The notes beneath the pieces are model-generated. The model was not told the origin of the DNA. It saw only the letters and a program-made list of their open reading frames with translations, and searched no databases. From Aliiglaciecola sp. M165 (lineage in GTDB: Bacteria > Pseudomonadota > Gammaproteobacteria > Enterobacterales > Alteromonadaceae), in the NCBI RefSeq assembly GCF_007197995.1, contig NZ_VKKH01000001.1:124001-188000 (forward strand): 64,000 nt of DNA, read 5' to 3'. Shown piece after piece: positions 1 through 10,100 of this stretch; the stretch's first letter is position 1, and each line of letters starts with the position of its first letter. Both the position numbers and the translations under genes were made by a program.

Positions 1-1940
1 ACAAATTCAAATTCCGCCCCTTTTACCTCAGCATCTACATTGGTATTAAATGTCGTGCTATCCGCTAGGATCCCGCCGACTTGAAGCCCGTCATATTTAT
101 AAAAAAACGTGGTAACGTTGGCCTGAAATGTTCGGTCGAACATAGTATTTTTTGTCCCAATTTCAATCGCGTTGATGTATTCGGGATCAAATGTTGGAAA
201 CGAGGTTGAGCTTGCACCTGGGTTGATTCCGCCACCTTTATAACCTCTTGAAAGAGTTCCAAAGAACAGGGAGTCATCCGTCATACTGAGGTCGGGAGTA
301 TAACTGAGCCCAATTTTTCCGGTGAATTCTTCCCACGCCCCCTCTCCTTCATTAAATTCAGTAGAACCGCCAGTCACAAATGTGATGGGAGATATTTGTC
401 TAGTGCGTATATCTTTTTCTTCTTCGGTGTATCTCAATCCTACAGTCAATTTTAAATCTTCACTAAAGTCATAATAAGACTCACCAAACACAGCCCAAGA
501 TGTAGTTTCAAATTCGGGAGTTTGGAAACTGAAAGGCTCTTGTTCAGGTGTTAACCCCAATATGCCTGCTAGAAGTCCAAGTTCTGGAAGATAAAAGTCC
601 ACCTGAATGTCTGATTCGTACTTTAAATAGAAAGCCCCTAATGTGTAATTGAAATCGCCTGGAGAATAAGAAGCGAGTCTAATTTCCTGACTAAACTGTG
701 AGCTCCCGCCCTCGTCATGGCGCACCATGCTATGACGAGTGGTGTCGGTTAGCCTTTGATCAGGTGTCAATTGATACGATATTGGAACAACAAACGCATC
801 AGCGCCGTCAGCATTGTCAAAATCATCGAGCGAATCGAAGGATTTATGATGATAAGCCGTCACTGAGGTAAAGGTATGATCATCAAATTCATAGTTAAAT
901 TCGAACGATGCAAGTAATTCATCACTATCAATCTTTGGTTGAAAATCCAACCTAACTTGTCTTGGAGCATTTGGGTTAGATCTGACAGAACCATCCAAGT
1001 TTGTATTGTAAAAATCTGATCTTCGTAAACCCGCCAGTCCCAGCAACGCAGCTATTGAGCCATCGGTAAAATCTGAATTAGGAAAACCATTACCTAAAAC
1101 ATTTGGGTTGCAGCCTAGCTCTGCGTCTGGCTCACAAATTACGCCCGCTTGTACCGCTCTATCACTATGTTCCTTGAAATATTGTACAAACAAAAGACCA
1201 TCCGCTTTTTCGCTAAATTCAATAGCCGTGGTACTTCTGATTGACCATTGGTCACGCCCGTCCACCTCATCAAACCCCACATTTTCTGCGATATTGTCGT
1301 TGTAACCATCTCTTTTCACCGTATTAAAAGCGAATCGCTGTTGAACATGATCAGACAGCGGAATGTTAATAAACCCAGTTGTTCGTAAACTGTTAAAACT
1401 TGCTATTTCGGCCGTTAATTTGGCTTCGAATGTGTCTTCAGGACGATTGGTGATAGCGTTGATCACTCCGGCAGTTGTATTACGTCCGTACAATGTTCCT
1501 TGCGGTCCACGTAAGACTTCTATCGACTGCAAATCGTAGAATTCGTTCTGAATTGTATTTGAGGTTAAGTAAACACCATTTATATGCACACCAGCACCCG
1601 GATCAGAAGAGGATGAAACGGCATTATTCCCAACTCCGCGGATATTGTAATTTGAGTTACTTGAAATCATCGTATTAGGTATCGCGAACTGAATGTCTAG
1701 TGCATCCTCAATATCCCTATCAGCGAGCATATCCTCGTTAAAAGCGCTAATAGCAATTGGTGTTTCTTGTAGCGATGTGACCCGTTTCTGCGCAACAACA
1801 TCTATAACCTCTATACCAATCGAATCATTCTCTGTATCGGCTGAAACTGAGTTTCCGACTTCTTCAGCAAGCGCTGAAAAAGCGAATGGCAACATAAATG
1901 CGAATTTAATTGCGGCTGGAATTTCTGCGTGCTTTGACAT
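1..1940 (-). CDS. TonB-dependent outer membrane receptor (3' end outside window)
   Basis: The frame is open from the ATG at 1938-1940 to the left edge, so about 646 residues are visible and the last barrel strands and stop are missing. A signal peptide ends near residue 25 (ALA-EE). The plug domain follows, with QETPIAISAF, NIRGVGNN and the plug motif LRGPQGTLYGRNTTAG. The rest alternates aromatic-rich strands and polar loops typical of the barrel. In this family TonB/ExbB/ExbD energy drives uptake of a scarce or large ligand across the outer membrane. The substrate cannot be read from sequence. The gene is divergent from the dehydrogenase operon at 2315-6282, which suggests it imports that operon's substrate (inference). 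No extra N-terminal signalling domain is seen, so it is not a FecA-type transducer. Confidence 0.95.
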   Translation of the reverse strand, partial: MSKHAEIPAAIKFAFMLPFAFSALAEEVGNSVSADTENDSIGIEVIDVVAQKRVTSLQETPIAISAFNEDMLADRDIEDALDIQFAIPNTMISSNSNYNIRGVGNNAVSSSSDPGAGVHINGVYLTSNTIQNEFYDLQSIEVLRGPQGTLYGRNTTAGVINAITNRPEDTFEAKLTAEIASFNSLRTTGFINIPLSDHVQQRFAFNTVKRDGYNDNIAENVGFDEVDGRDQWSIRSTTAIEFSEKADGLLFVQYFKEHSDRAVQAGVICEPDAELGCNPNVLGNGFPNSDFTDGSIAALLGLAGLRRSDFYNTNLDGSVRSNPNAPRQVRLDFQPKIDSDELLASFEFNYEFDDHTFTSVTAYHHKSFDSLDDFDNADGADAFVVPISYQLTPDQRLTDTTRHSMVRHDEGGSSQFSQEIRLASYSPGDFNYTLGAFYLKYESDIQVDFYLPELGLLAGILGLTPEQEPFSFQTPEFETTSWAVFGESYYDFSEDLKLTVGLRYTEEEKDIRTRQISPITFVTGGSTEFNEGEGAWEEFTGKIGLSYTPDLSMTDDSLFFGTLSRGYKGGGINPGASSTSFPTFDPEYINAIEIGTKNTMFDRTFQANVTTFFYKYDGLQVGGILADSTTFNTNVDAEVKGAEFEF

Positions 1941-2000
1941 CGTATCCCCTCATACTTTCCAATCTATTACGAAATTATTGTTTAAATCGTCAATAAGGGG

Positions 2001-2029
2001 AATTTATTGACTATTGTTATAATAGTCAA
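2001..2029 (-). promoter_or_regulatory. Receptor promoter overlapped by a perfect palindrome
   Basis: On the minus strand TTGACT (2024-2029), a 17-base spacer and TAAATT (2001-2006) form a good sigma-70 promoter for the receptor gene starting at 1940. The spacer and -35 lie inside a perfect inverted repeat: arms TTGACTATT (2007-2015) and AATAGTCAA (2021-2029) with a 5-base centre. That placement fits a repressor operator. The TetR protein at 6279-6917 is the nearest candidate binder (inference). The rest of the 374-base gap 1941-2314 is AT-rich and shows only this site and the one at 2193-2230. Confidence 0.55.
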
Positions 2030-2192
2030 CCAGTATTTGTAATTATTTTGTTAATTAATAGAAATATGTTTAATTATTTGCCTTCTTTACAATTAGGATG
2101 AGAAACATCAATAATGCAAACAGCCCTATAAACAGCAGAATTGTCTGTCCTATTGATATCTACACTTGTTATTGCTGATAACTAATTTTTTA

Positions 2193-2230
2193 TTGACTAT
2201 AATTTCAATAAAGTTTAATAATAAACTTTA
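2193..2230 (+). promoter_or_regulatory. Candidate promoter and palindrome upstream of the PQQ dehydrogenase operon
   Basis: A TTGACT box at 2193-2198 sits in the sequence TTATTGACTAT, which also occurs at the receptor promoter. Just downstream is a second perfect inverted repeat, TAAAGTTTA (2209-2217) and TAAACTTTA (2222-2230) with a 4-base centre. No strong -10 is spaced 17 bases from the TTGACT, so the exact start point is uncertain. The location 85 bases before the operon's first gene fits operator control. The two palindromes differ in sequence, so they may bind different proteins. Confidence 0.35.
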
Positions 2231-2314
2231 CTAATAGGATTTGACACAAATACATGTCATTGGCGCGACGCTATTTAGATATAAACAAGCCACCCCAACT
2301 AAGAGGTATTGAAT

Positions 2315-4174
2315 ATGCTTGGAAAAACAAACCATATATTGACTATGTTTGCATTTATTCAATTTATCTCAACATACGCCAGTGCTTCACCAGCTTTAGA
2401 TGAGCGAGACAAAAAACTGGGCCAACAAGCATTTGATGCATACTGCAAGGCGTGTCATATGGGTGCACTGCCAGAAGCGCCAAAAACGGCGGCACTCGAG
2501 CTTTACCCTCCTTCTCGCATTGTCGAGTCCTTGGAATCAGGTGTCATGAGCACTCAGGGAATGCAATTATCTCGAGCCGAAAAAAGACAAATCGCTTTTT
2601 TCCTGACCGGCAAAAGGGCAGATAGCGCGTCGGTAGTACCCACTATGTTAGCGTGTAGTAGTGCAAAAAAAGACTCGATGCCCAAGTCTTCTGAAACCAT
2701 TTGGAACGGATGGGGCAATGACCATAATAATTCACGTCATCAAAGCAATGAATCCAAACTCACAACAAATAATGTGAAGAACTTGAGTCTTCAATGGGCT
2801 GTTTCATTTCCAGATGCTACTCGCGTACGTTCACAACCTTTGGTAACCAAGAAAATAACTTATATTGGTAGTCAGTCGGGAACTATCTATGCACTTGATA
2901 CTGACACAGGCTGCCTACACTGGCAGTTTGAAGCCAGTGCGGAGGTTAGAAGCGCGTTATATATGCAACACGATGAAGTCGGCTCACCAAAGGCACTTTT
3001 ATTTGGCGATTTCAAGACTAATGTCTATGCAATTGACCCGCTATCAGGTCAATTGCGTTGGAAAAAGCATATAGGTTATCACCCGGTTGCAACCATCACA
3101 GGATCGCTGATTGCCGATCAAGAAAAAGTATATGTGCCTTTATCGTCAATGGAAGTCATCCCTGCCGCAAGATCCGATTATGAATGCTGTACTTTCCGAG
3201 GAAGCCTAGTCGCATTGGATATAGAAACAGGGGAGCAGCGCTGGACTAGTTACACTACAGAACCGCCGACTCTTAGGGGTAAAAATTCTGCAGGGGCATT
3301 TCAATATGGACCATCAGGTGCACCTATATGGTCAAGTCCTACTATAGATATAAAACGAGGCCTTATTTATGTCGGCACAGGCCAAAATTACTCTTCACCA
3401 GCTACCGGCACGAGTGACGCGATTCTAGCAATAGACATACTAGATGGAAAAAGACGCTGGGTATCTCAGGTTACACAAAATGATGCTTGGAACGGCGGTT
3501 GTGTTCGCAAAACTGCAAATTGCCCTAAAGAAAATGGTCCGGACTTTGATATCGGCGCTTCACCCATTTTAAGTTCGGATGATAAGGGGCGTGAATGGCT
3601 CATTGTAGGTCAAAAATCGGGGTTGGTTTATGGTCTTGACCCCGACCAACAGGGCAAGGTCATATGGACAACTCGAGTTGGTAGTGGGGGCACTATGGGT
3701 GGCGTGCATTGGGGAATGAGTGCCGCTCATCAAGATGTTTTTGTAGGTGTATCTGACCTGCCCACAAACAATCCATACAAGAAAGGCGAACCTAAACCGG
3801 GAGTTGCCAAATTAAACTTATCAGATGGACAAATTAAGTGGCATTACTCTCCTCCTAACGTGTGCAAAAAAGGAAGTAAATATATGTGTTTCAACGGTAT
3901 TTCGGCAGCTGTCAGCAGCTCACCTGGGTTGGTCTATTTCGGTGGATTGGATGGTATGTTTCGAATATTGGCTGCTGATGATGGAAAACTGCTGTGGGAA
4001 TTTAATACAAAACAAAGTATTTGGACCGTAAATGGTGTGAAAGGTTTTGGAGGTTCGATTGAGGCAGACGGCCCTGTAATAGCTGATGGCAAAGTGTTTG
4101 TGACGTCGGGTTATGACAAATGGGGAGAAGCGCCAGGTAACCTTTTGTTAGTTTTTTCACTTGATAAGAAATAA
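2315..4174 (+). CDS. Periplasmic cytochrome c-PQQ alcohol dehydrogenase (PVA dehydrogenase-like)
   Basis: The protein has 619 residues from the ATG at 2315. This start is preferred because AAGAGGT at 2301-2307 is 7 bases upstream; an in-frame TTG at 2309 is too close. A signal peptide ends near residue 24. A short cytochrome c domain follows, with CKACH at residues 44-48, and then an eight-bladed PQQ-type propeller with repeated ALD..TG..W blades. It includes an adjacent-cysteine pair (YECC), a feature of quinoprotein alcohol dehydrogenases. The heme-first order matches polyvinyl alcohol dehydrogenases, which oxidise secondary alcohols in the periplasm and pass electrons to the fused heme. 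No pqq biosynthesis genes are in the window. It starts an operon with the VOC and hydrolase genes (gaps 27 and 14 bases). The substrate is unknown. Confidence 0.88.
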   Translation: MLGKTNHILTMFAFIQFISTYASASPALDERDKKLGQQAFDAYCKACHMGALPEAPKTAALELYPPSRIVESLESGVMSTQGMQLSRAEKRQIAFFLTGKRADSASVVPTMLACSSAKKDSMPKSSETIWNGWGNDHNNSRHQSNESKLTTNNVKNLSLQWAVSFPDATRVRSQPLVTKKITYIGSQSGTIYALDTDTGCLHWQFEASAEVRSALYMQHDEVGSPKALLFGDFKTNVYAIDPLSGQLRWKKHIGYHPVATITGSLIADQEKVYVPLSSMEVIPAARSDYECCTFRGSLVALDIETGEQRWTSYTTEPPTLRGKNSAGAFQYGPSGAPIWSSPTIDIKRGLIYVGTGQNYSSPATGTSDAILAIDILDGKRRWVSQVTQNDAWNGGCVRKTANCPKENGPDFDIGASPILSSDDKGREWLIVGQKSGLVYGLDPDQQGKVIWTTRVGSGGTMGGVHWGMSAAHQDVFVGVSDLPTNNPYKKGEPKPGVAKLNLSDGQIKWHYSPPNVCKKGSKYMCFNGISAAVSSSPGLVYFGGLDGMFRILAADDGKLLWEFNTKQSIWTVNGVKGFGGSIEADGPVIADGKVFVTSGYDKWGEAPGNLLLVFSLDKK

Positions 4175-4201
4175 ATACGATTAAAGTAGGAAACAAAAAC
4201 A

Positions 4202-5269
4202 ATGACCAAATACAATAATTTGTGGCTATTCACCTTAGTCTTTAGTTTTGCTTTACAAGGCAGTGTTTTGGAGGTTGACGAGTCGGCTTCAATAAAAAAT
4301 ACCACCACGACTATTGTTGGTATTAATCATATTGGATTATCGGTCAAAAATCTTGATCAGGTGCTAAAATTTTATCAACGGGCCACTGGTTTTGAAATCG
4401 TCAAACAAGAAGTGATCACCTTCAACGACACAGCTGATATGTTGTATGCAACAAACAATGTTGAGTTGAGAAAGGCTACGCTTAAAGCACCTAATATGTT
4501 GTTTGAACTCACTCAATTTAGTGGCAATGAAGACATTCCGCTGGAAAGAAAGCCAGTGATAGGCCCAGGCATGACGCATACTTGCTTTCAATCTCCCATA
4601 ACAGATCCCGCCTTCACAAAATTCGTGCATGCTGGCGCACAGGTACTGACAAAAAGTAACGCGCCTGTAGACATTGGTGGTTATGGAGTCACCTACGCTT
4701 ATGCCTACGATCCTGAAGGAAATATGTTTGAAATTGAACAATTGGATAAGACCATATTGACCCGTTCCGGTTATGACGCTTCTTGGCAGGACGCCGGCAA
4801 AAAAATGTGGATGTCCCAAGTAGCGCTAGCGACTCACGACATAGAAAGATTGATGCAATTCTATCAAAAGGTATTGGGGTTCAAGCCTTATCGGATGGGA
4901 ACATATAGCAATAGCAGCAAACTCGATGACATAGTCAATATCGATGGAGTGTCTTTGAAAGGGGGATGGTTTAAGTTAGGAAAACGATCCAAAGTCATGG
5001 AGCTATGGCAGTTTGTCAATCCGCAAACACCGTCTACAACGTATAAACGAAAACCGACAGACTTGGGTTATACCTATTCACTAGAAGTCACTGACATACA
5101 AGCAGAATACAAGAGGCTCACAAATTTGGGCGTATATTTTTTCAGTAAGCCTTTACCCTTAGGTGAATTTTGGCATGCCTATGCAAGAGATATAGATGGC
5201 AACGTGTTTTCTTTAAGACAACCGCTAAACCCAGAATCCTCCTATGCTCTAGCATCAATTGAAGACTAA
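4202..5269 (+). CDS. Exported two-domain VOC (glyoxalase/dioxygenase-fold) protein
   Basis: The protein has 355 residues. A hydrophobic N-terminus (about residues 7-20) looks like a signal peptide, which is unusual for this superfamily. Two vicinal-oxygen-chelate domains follow. Domain 1 (about 38-175) keeps likely metal ligands: His in NHIGLSV, His in MTHTCF and Glu in FEIEQ. Domain 2 (about 200-345) has SQVALATHD in place of the first His motif, with Glu in MELWQF, so its site may be altered. The family includes glyoxalase I, extradiol dioxygenases and epimerases, so the reaction cannot be fixed. Its place between the PQQ dehydrogenase and a hydrolase suggests it acts on an oxidised intermediate in the periplasm (inference). 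Confidence 0.82.
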   Translation: MTKYNNLWLFTLVFSFALQGSVLEVDESASIKNTTTTIVGINHIGLSVKNLDQVLKFYQRATGFEIVKQEVITFNDTADMLYATNNVELRKATLKAPNMLFELTQFSGNEDIPLERKPVIGPGMTHTCFQSPITDPAFTKFVHAGAQVLTKSNAPVDIGGYGVTYAYAYDPEGNMFEIEQLDKTILTRSGYDASWQDAGKKMWMSQVALATHDIERLMQFYQKVLGFKPYRMGTYSNSSKLDDIVNIDGVSLKGGWFKLGKRSKVMELWQFVNPQTPSTTYKRKPTDLGYTYSLEVTDIQAEYKRLTNLGVYFFSKPLPLGEFWHAYARDIDGNVFSLRQPLNPESSYALASIED

Positions 5270-5283
5270 TAGCAGGAACCAAA

Positions 5284-6282
5284 ATGTCGATTTTTTATCT
5301 TTACATGCTCTCGAGAAACATCAAATTAGTAAAGGGTGTATTTTGCGGTATTGTCCTGCTTATCAGTCCCCTACTACATGCAAAAACACCGGGGCATACG
5401 ATGGATTTCCCTAGTGAATATGTGACAGTCAATGGTGTGAATTTGCACGTAATTGAAAGTGGTGAGGGTCAGGCTATGCTGTTCTTGCACGGTTACCCGT
5501 TTTTCGGTGCTGGATGGCAACCTTTATTAAAGCGGTTTAAATCTACACATCATGTTATTGCGCCGGACAATCGCGGATACGCATACAGTGACAAGCCACA
5601 AGGCGTTAATCAGTACCATATAAGCAAATTAGTCGACGATGTGCTCGGCCTAATTAACACATATTCGAAAGATCGAAAGGTGATATTGGTAGGACATGAT
5701 TGGGGAGGGACACTAGCCTGGACAGTGGCACAAGTTTACCCAGGACACATTGAAAAAGTCATCGCAATAAATGCACCGCCACTAAACGTGTTATTAAAAA
5801 GTTTGGCGACAATTCCAGAACAGCAAAAAGCGTCTAGCTACATGGAGATATTGAAAAGCGATCGGGTTGAAGAGCACTTCTCCAAGTTGGGACCAGAAAT
5901 CCTGTGGCGATATGGTTTTGATAAAATGCAGGACCGTGGATACATCAATCAAGATTATAAAGATGCATTTTTTGATGCATGGCGCCAGCCTGGGACGATT
6001 CGTGCTGCGCTGAATTGGTATCGTGCCAACCTGCCTGCAATCAATGATATCAAGGATGAGATTTATTGGCCTGATAAAAATGCCAGGGTGACAATTCCTA
6101 GTTTATTGATAACTTCTGAAAACGAAAAAGTATTTGTCCCCGAAACCTTTGCTTTAATTTCAGAATATGTAGATAACCTGGCAATTGAGGTGATACCTAA
6201 TGCTGGACATACGCCATATTTTGAACAACCTGATGAGGTCGAAGCAGCAATACGCGCGTTTATTGAGCCGCAGCCACGTTAA
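5284..6282 (+). CDS. Exported alpha/beta hydrolase, epoxide hydrolase/dehalogenase type
   Basis: The protein has 332 residues. AGGA lies 6 bases before the ATG and supports this start. A hydrophobic stretch at about residues 15-33 ending in LLHA is a likely signal peptide. The alpha/beta hydrolase fold shows the oxyanion motif HGYP (69-72), DNRGYAYSDKP, a nucleophile elbow VGHDWGG with Asp139, and the catalytic His309 in NAGHTPYF. An aspartate nucleophile in GHDWGG is the signature of epoxide hydrolases and haloalkane or fluoroacetate dehalogenases, not of serine esterases. That argues against an oxidised-PVA hydrolase despite the PVA-dehydrogenase-like neighbour. It is the last gene of the operon, and its stop overlaps the convergent TetR gene by 4 bases. 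Confidence 0.87.
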   Translation: MSIFYLYMLSRNIKLVKGVFCGIVLLISPLLHAKTPGHTMDFPSEYVTVNGVNLHVIESGEGQAMLFLHGYPFFGAGWQPLLKRFKSTHHVIAPDNRGYAYSDKPQGVNQYHISKLVDDVLGLINTYSKDRKVILVGHDWGGTLAWTVAQVYPGHIEKVIAINAPPLNVLLKSLATIPEQQKASSYMEILKSDRVEEHFSKLGPEILWRYGFDKMQDRGYINQDYKDAFFDAWRQPGTIRAALNWYRANLPAINDIKDEIYWPDKNARVTIPSLLITSENEKVFVPETFALISEYVDNLAIEVIPNAGHTPYFEQPDEVEAAIRAFIEPQPR

Positions 6283-6917
6283 GAATTTAATTTTTTTTGC
6301 AATGGTTTGAGGGACGTCTCGTATTTGCCAAGCAATGCTTCAAATGTGCCAAGGATCATAGTGACTGAAATATTTTCAACAGTCTGACGATCAACGTCAT
6401 GCCTGGTTAGATAATGGCCAGCTGCAGCAGGAATACCAAAGGATATATCTACCGCAGGCACTGCAATACTCATATCAATACCAAAGTTGACATGAACCAC
6501 TTTTGCTAAAGAGTACACTGCACTCTCTCTACTATATTCAGTAGGATCACCTTGTTCAGAAAGACTAGGCTCCGCTGCAAGTCTGTCTAAAATAAGCCCG
6601 CGCTCTTCAATGTATGACAGATAAGCTCGCGTTACTCGCCTCACTAGTTGCTCAAATGTTTCTGCCTTGATCGCTTCTTCATTTTGAATGTTTCTCAGTC
6701 GTTTGTACTCACGACGCAATAAAGTTTGAAGCAAATCTTTCATACTAGGAAAGTAGGCGTAAACTAACGACTTACTCACACCTGCTTCTTTGCCCAACCT
6801 ATCCATGCTCAAAGCCGATACCCCCTCTGCACTTATCACTTCAGCAGCATGGTCGAGTATCAAGTTTTTGCGCACATCAGGAGAAAGCCGAGTTCTTGTT
6901 TTACCAGTTTGCGACAT
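6279..6917 (-). CDS. TetR-family transcriptional repressor
   Basis: The protein has 212 residues. The N-terminal helix-turn-helix (about residues 20-65) contains ISAEGVSALSMDRLGKEAG and SKSLVYAYFPSMKDLL, a clear TetR DNA-binding domain. The C-terminal part is the usual helical ligand-binding domain with no recognisable family. It converges on the dehydrogenase-VOC-hydrolase operon and is divergent from the tricorn-type protease. It is the likely regulator of the catabolic cassette, perhaps through the palindromes at 2007-2029 and 2209-2230 (inference). A TTGACTA at 6936-6942, just upstream of its own start, resembles the half-site of the first palindrome. Confidence 0.93.
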   Translation of the reverse strand: MSQTGKTRTRLSPDVRKNLILDHAAEVISAEGVSALSMDRLGKEAGVSKSLVYAYFPSMKDLLQTLLRREYKRLRNIQNEEAIKAETFEQLVRRVTRAYLSYIEERGLILDRLAAEPSLSEQGDPTEYSRESAVYSLAKVVHVNFGIDMSIAVPAVDISFGIPAAAGHYLTRHDVDRQTVENISVTMILGTFEALLGKYETSLKPLQKKLNS

Positions 6918-7114
6918 CTTACAAGCTTATCCAATTTGACTAAGGTAATTGAACCAATAGTATGGATACTCGTAATAATTGCAAGAAAAGCAATAAACTA
7001 GCAATAATGTAACTCCAAGTGTTGAGTGAACGCAGCATAGTTGCATTGCTTAATCCCAAGCTAAAATGAAGTGTCGTACTTCTAAGCGAAAAAACAATAA
7101 CAAAGGCAAAGTGA

Positions 7115-10100
7115 ATGAAAGCAGGTTTCGCCATTCTTTTTATAATTTTACTTACTGAAAATGTCCTAGCTAATCCAGGCTACTTTAGACATCCATCAAT
7201 GCACAATAACACCGTGGTTTTTACCGCTGAAGGTGACCTATGGCGCATGCCTTTGGATGCAGAGGGTGCCGCTATTCGTCTCACCACTCATCCAGCAGAA
7301 GAGCATAGCGCGGTCATTTCACCGGACGGTAACGAGGTCGCATTTGCCGCCAACTATGAAGGTACAACCGAAGTTTATGTCATGCCAATAGATGGTGGAT
7401 TAGCTAAAAGAGTGACCTTTGAAAGTAGCAGCCTGCGATTGCATCAGTGGGATAAAAGCGGTCATATTGTCTATGCAACAAATAGCCGTGTTGGCCCAAC
7501 TGGCAGCTGGATCTTAAAACGAGTTGACCCTAATTCGCTGAATGTTCAAGCAATCCCATTATCAGACGCGGTTGAAGGAGTGATAGATGATAAAGCCAAA
7601 GAAGTCTTTTTTACGCAGTTTGGCTTGCAAGTTTCTAGCGACAACGCCAATCAGTACAAAGGTGGTGCAAAAGGTGAAATTTGGCGTTTCCAACTCGGAG
7701 GAGCCCGCGAAGCAACGAAATTAACATCGGATCATGATGGCTCCTTTAGGTCCCCTATGTTGGCAAACAATACACTGTATTTTGTGAGCAACCAGAGCGG
7801 TTTAGATAATATCTGGTCGATGTCACTCAATGGAAAAAACAAGCGCCAAATTACCCAGTTTGACGACTGGGGGGTGCGCGACCCGATGTTGTACGGTGAG
7901 CGAATTATTTTTCAGCATGGTGCTGATCTTAAACTACTAAACCTTTCAGATGATTCATTAAAAAGCTTAGCCATCAAGCTCACCTCAGATTTCCCAAATT
8001 TGCGCGAAAAGTGGGTCAATAAGCCGCTCAAATATCTCAATTCAGCACGCTTTAACGAGAAACAAAAGAAGGTTGTGATGACCGCGAGAGGAAAAGTCGC
8101 TGTTGCCGGTACCACTGCCGCCAGACTTGTAGAAATTGCCACGGATCCTGCGTCAAGGACACGCAACGCGCTGCTCAGTCATGATGGGAAGTGGGTGTAT
8201 GCGTTAAACGATAGCAGTGGCGAAATGGAGATATGGCGCTATGCTGCAGATGGAAGTAGTAAAGCAGAACAATTGACCAATGATGGCCGCGTGTTTCGTT
8301 GGAATCTATACCTCTCACCTGACGGAAAATGGCTCGCTCATGATGACAAAGCAGGCAATGTTTGGCTCTTAGAGCTAGCCAGCGGTAATAACAAACGTAT
8401 CATTGATGACAATACCGGCACTAGCGAGTTAGCCAGCCTAGCTTGGTCACCAGACAGCCGACATATTGCTGTTACCTACAACAAACGACATAGTGAACGC
8501 CGTGCCGTTTTACTTTACTCGCTTGATGAAGATAAAAAGCAAGTACTTACTTCGCAGAAATATGAGTCATTTTCTCCGACGTTTAGCCCAGATGGCAAAT
8601 GGTTATATTTCCTCTCGAATAGAAACTTCAAGGCAACGCCAGGAGCCCCATGGGGAGATAGAAACCTTGGACCTACGTTTGACCGCAGAACACAGATCTT
8701 TGCTTTGAGTTTAACGGAAGATGTCGCTTTTCCATTTGAGGCTCCTAATGAATTAGACCATAACAATGTCGACAAAAGCGCTGAAAAAAATAACGACGAT
8801 TCAAGCGAGCAAAACGAAGACGACACTTCTTCTTCTAACGTTGATTGGGAGGGTCTTAGTAGTCGATTGTGGCAGGTGCCTGTCGGTTCGGGCAACTATT
8901 CAAAGCTGTCCATGAATAAAGGCTTTTTGTATGTCGTCGACAATGTGACAGAGCCTGGCAGCAAACCGAGTCTCAAATCCATTGCGGTTAAACACAAAAC
9001 CAAAGTCGAAACCTTCACAAATGGTGTGGAGGATTATCAACTTGGACAGGATGGGAAACTTTTGTACGTTCGAAAACAGGGCGGTGATAACAGCAACCAG
9101 TTTGTTGTTGCAGCCACGGCGAAATTCCCCAAAAATGTCAATGATTCACAAGTCCAGAGCAAGGATTGGAAATTGCGGATAAGCCCTCAACAGGAGTGGG
9201 CAATGATATTCAAAGATGCCTGGTTGATGCATCGTGACTCCTTGTTTGATGCAAATATGCGTGGAACCGATTGGAATGAAGTGAAATCCAAATATTTGCC
9301 ACTATTAAGCAGAGTGACGGATAGACACGAACTTAATGACATCTTCAAACAGATGATGGGTGAACTTAATGCACTGCATTCGCAAGTAAGAGGTGGAGAC
9401 ACCTCTAACGACCCCAACTCACCGCGAGCGGCTAGCCTCGGTGCTACGTTTGAAGAGACGCAAGATGGTTTGAGAATAGCGCATATTTATCGCCACGACA
9501 TCGAGATCCCAAGTCTAGCCTCTCCTTTGAACGCATCAGGTGTCGATGCGCAAATAGCAGACGTGATCACCCACTTAAATGGCCAAAAAATCACGAATAA
9601 AGCATCCCTTGTAAAACGTCTACGCAATCAAGCAGGAAAACAGGTTCGACTCTCTTTGATGCGCAAAGGCACTAGTCATGAAACCATTGTTAAACCCGTT
9701 AGTGCATCCCGTGATTTTCGCTTGCGTTATCAAGATTGGGTGCATACCAATGCTGCCATTGTCGAAAACGAAAACCAAAACATCGGCTATTTACACTTAT
9801 ATGCCATGGGGTCAAATGACATTGCATCATTTGCCAAAGAATTCTATGCGCAATACAAGAAACCAGGTTTGATTATCGATGTACGACGTAACCGAGGCGG
9901 TAACATTGATGCATGGGTGTTAGAAAAATTGCTTAAAAGAACGTGGATGTTTTGGCAAACCACCAATGGTGAGAAATTTGCTAACATGCAACAAACGTTT
10001 CGCGGTCATTTGGTCGTACTTGCCGATGAATTTACCTACTCTGACGGCGAGACATTCACGGCCGGCATCAAAGCTCTAGGCTTAGGCAAAGTTATTGGCA

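Noticed and set aside
4364-4819. Minus-strand 151-codon frame opposite the VOC gene
   Set aside because: Antisense to conserved VOC motifs, with no start signal or recognisable domain.
2315-6282. Complete polyvinyl alcohol degradation operon
   Set aside because: The dehydrogenase fits, but the hydrolase has an Asp nucleophile (GHDWGG) instead of the Ser of oxidised-PVA hydrolase, and a VOC gene is not part of that pathway.
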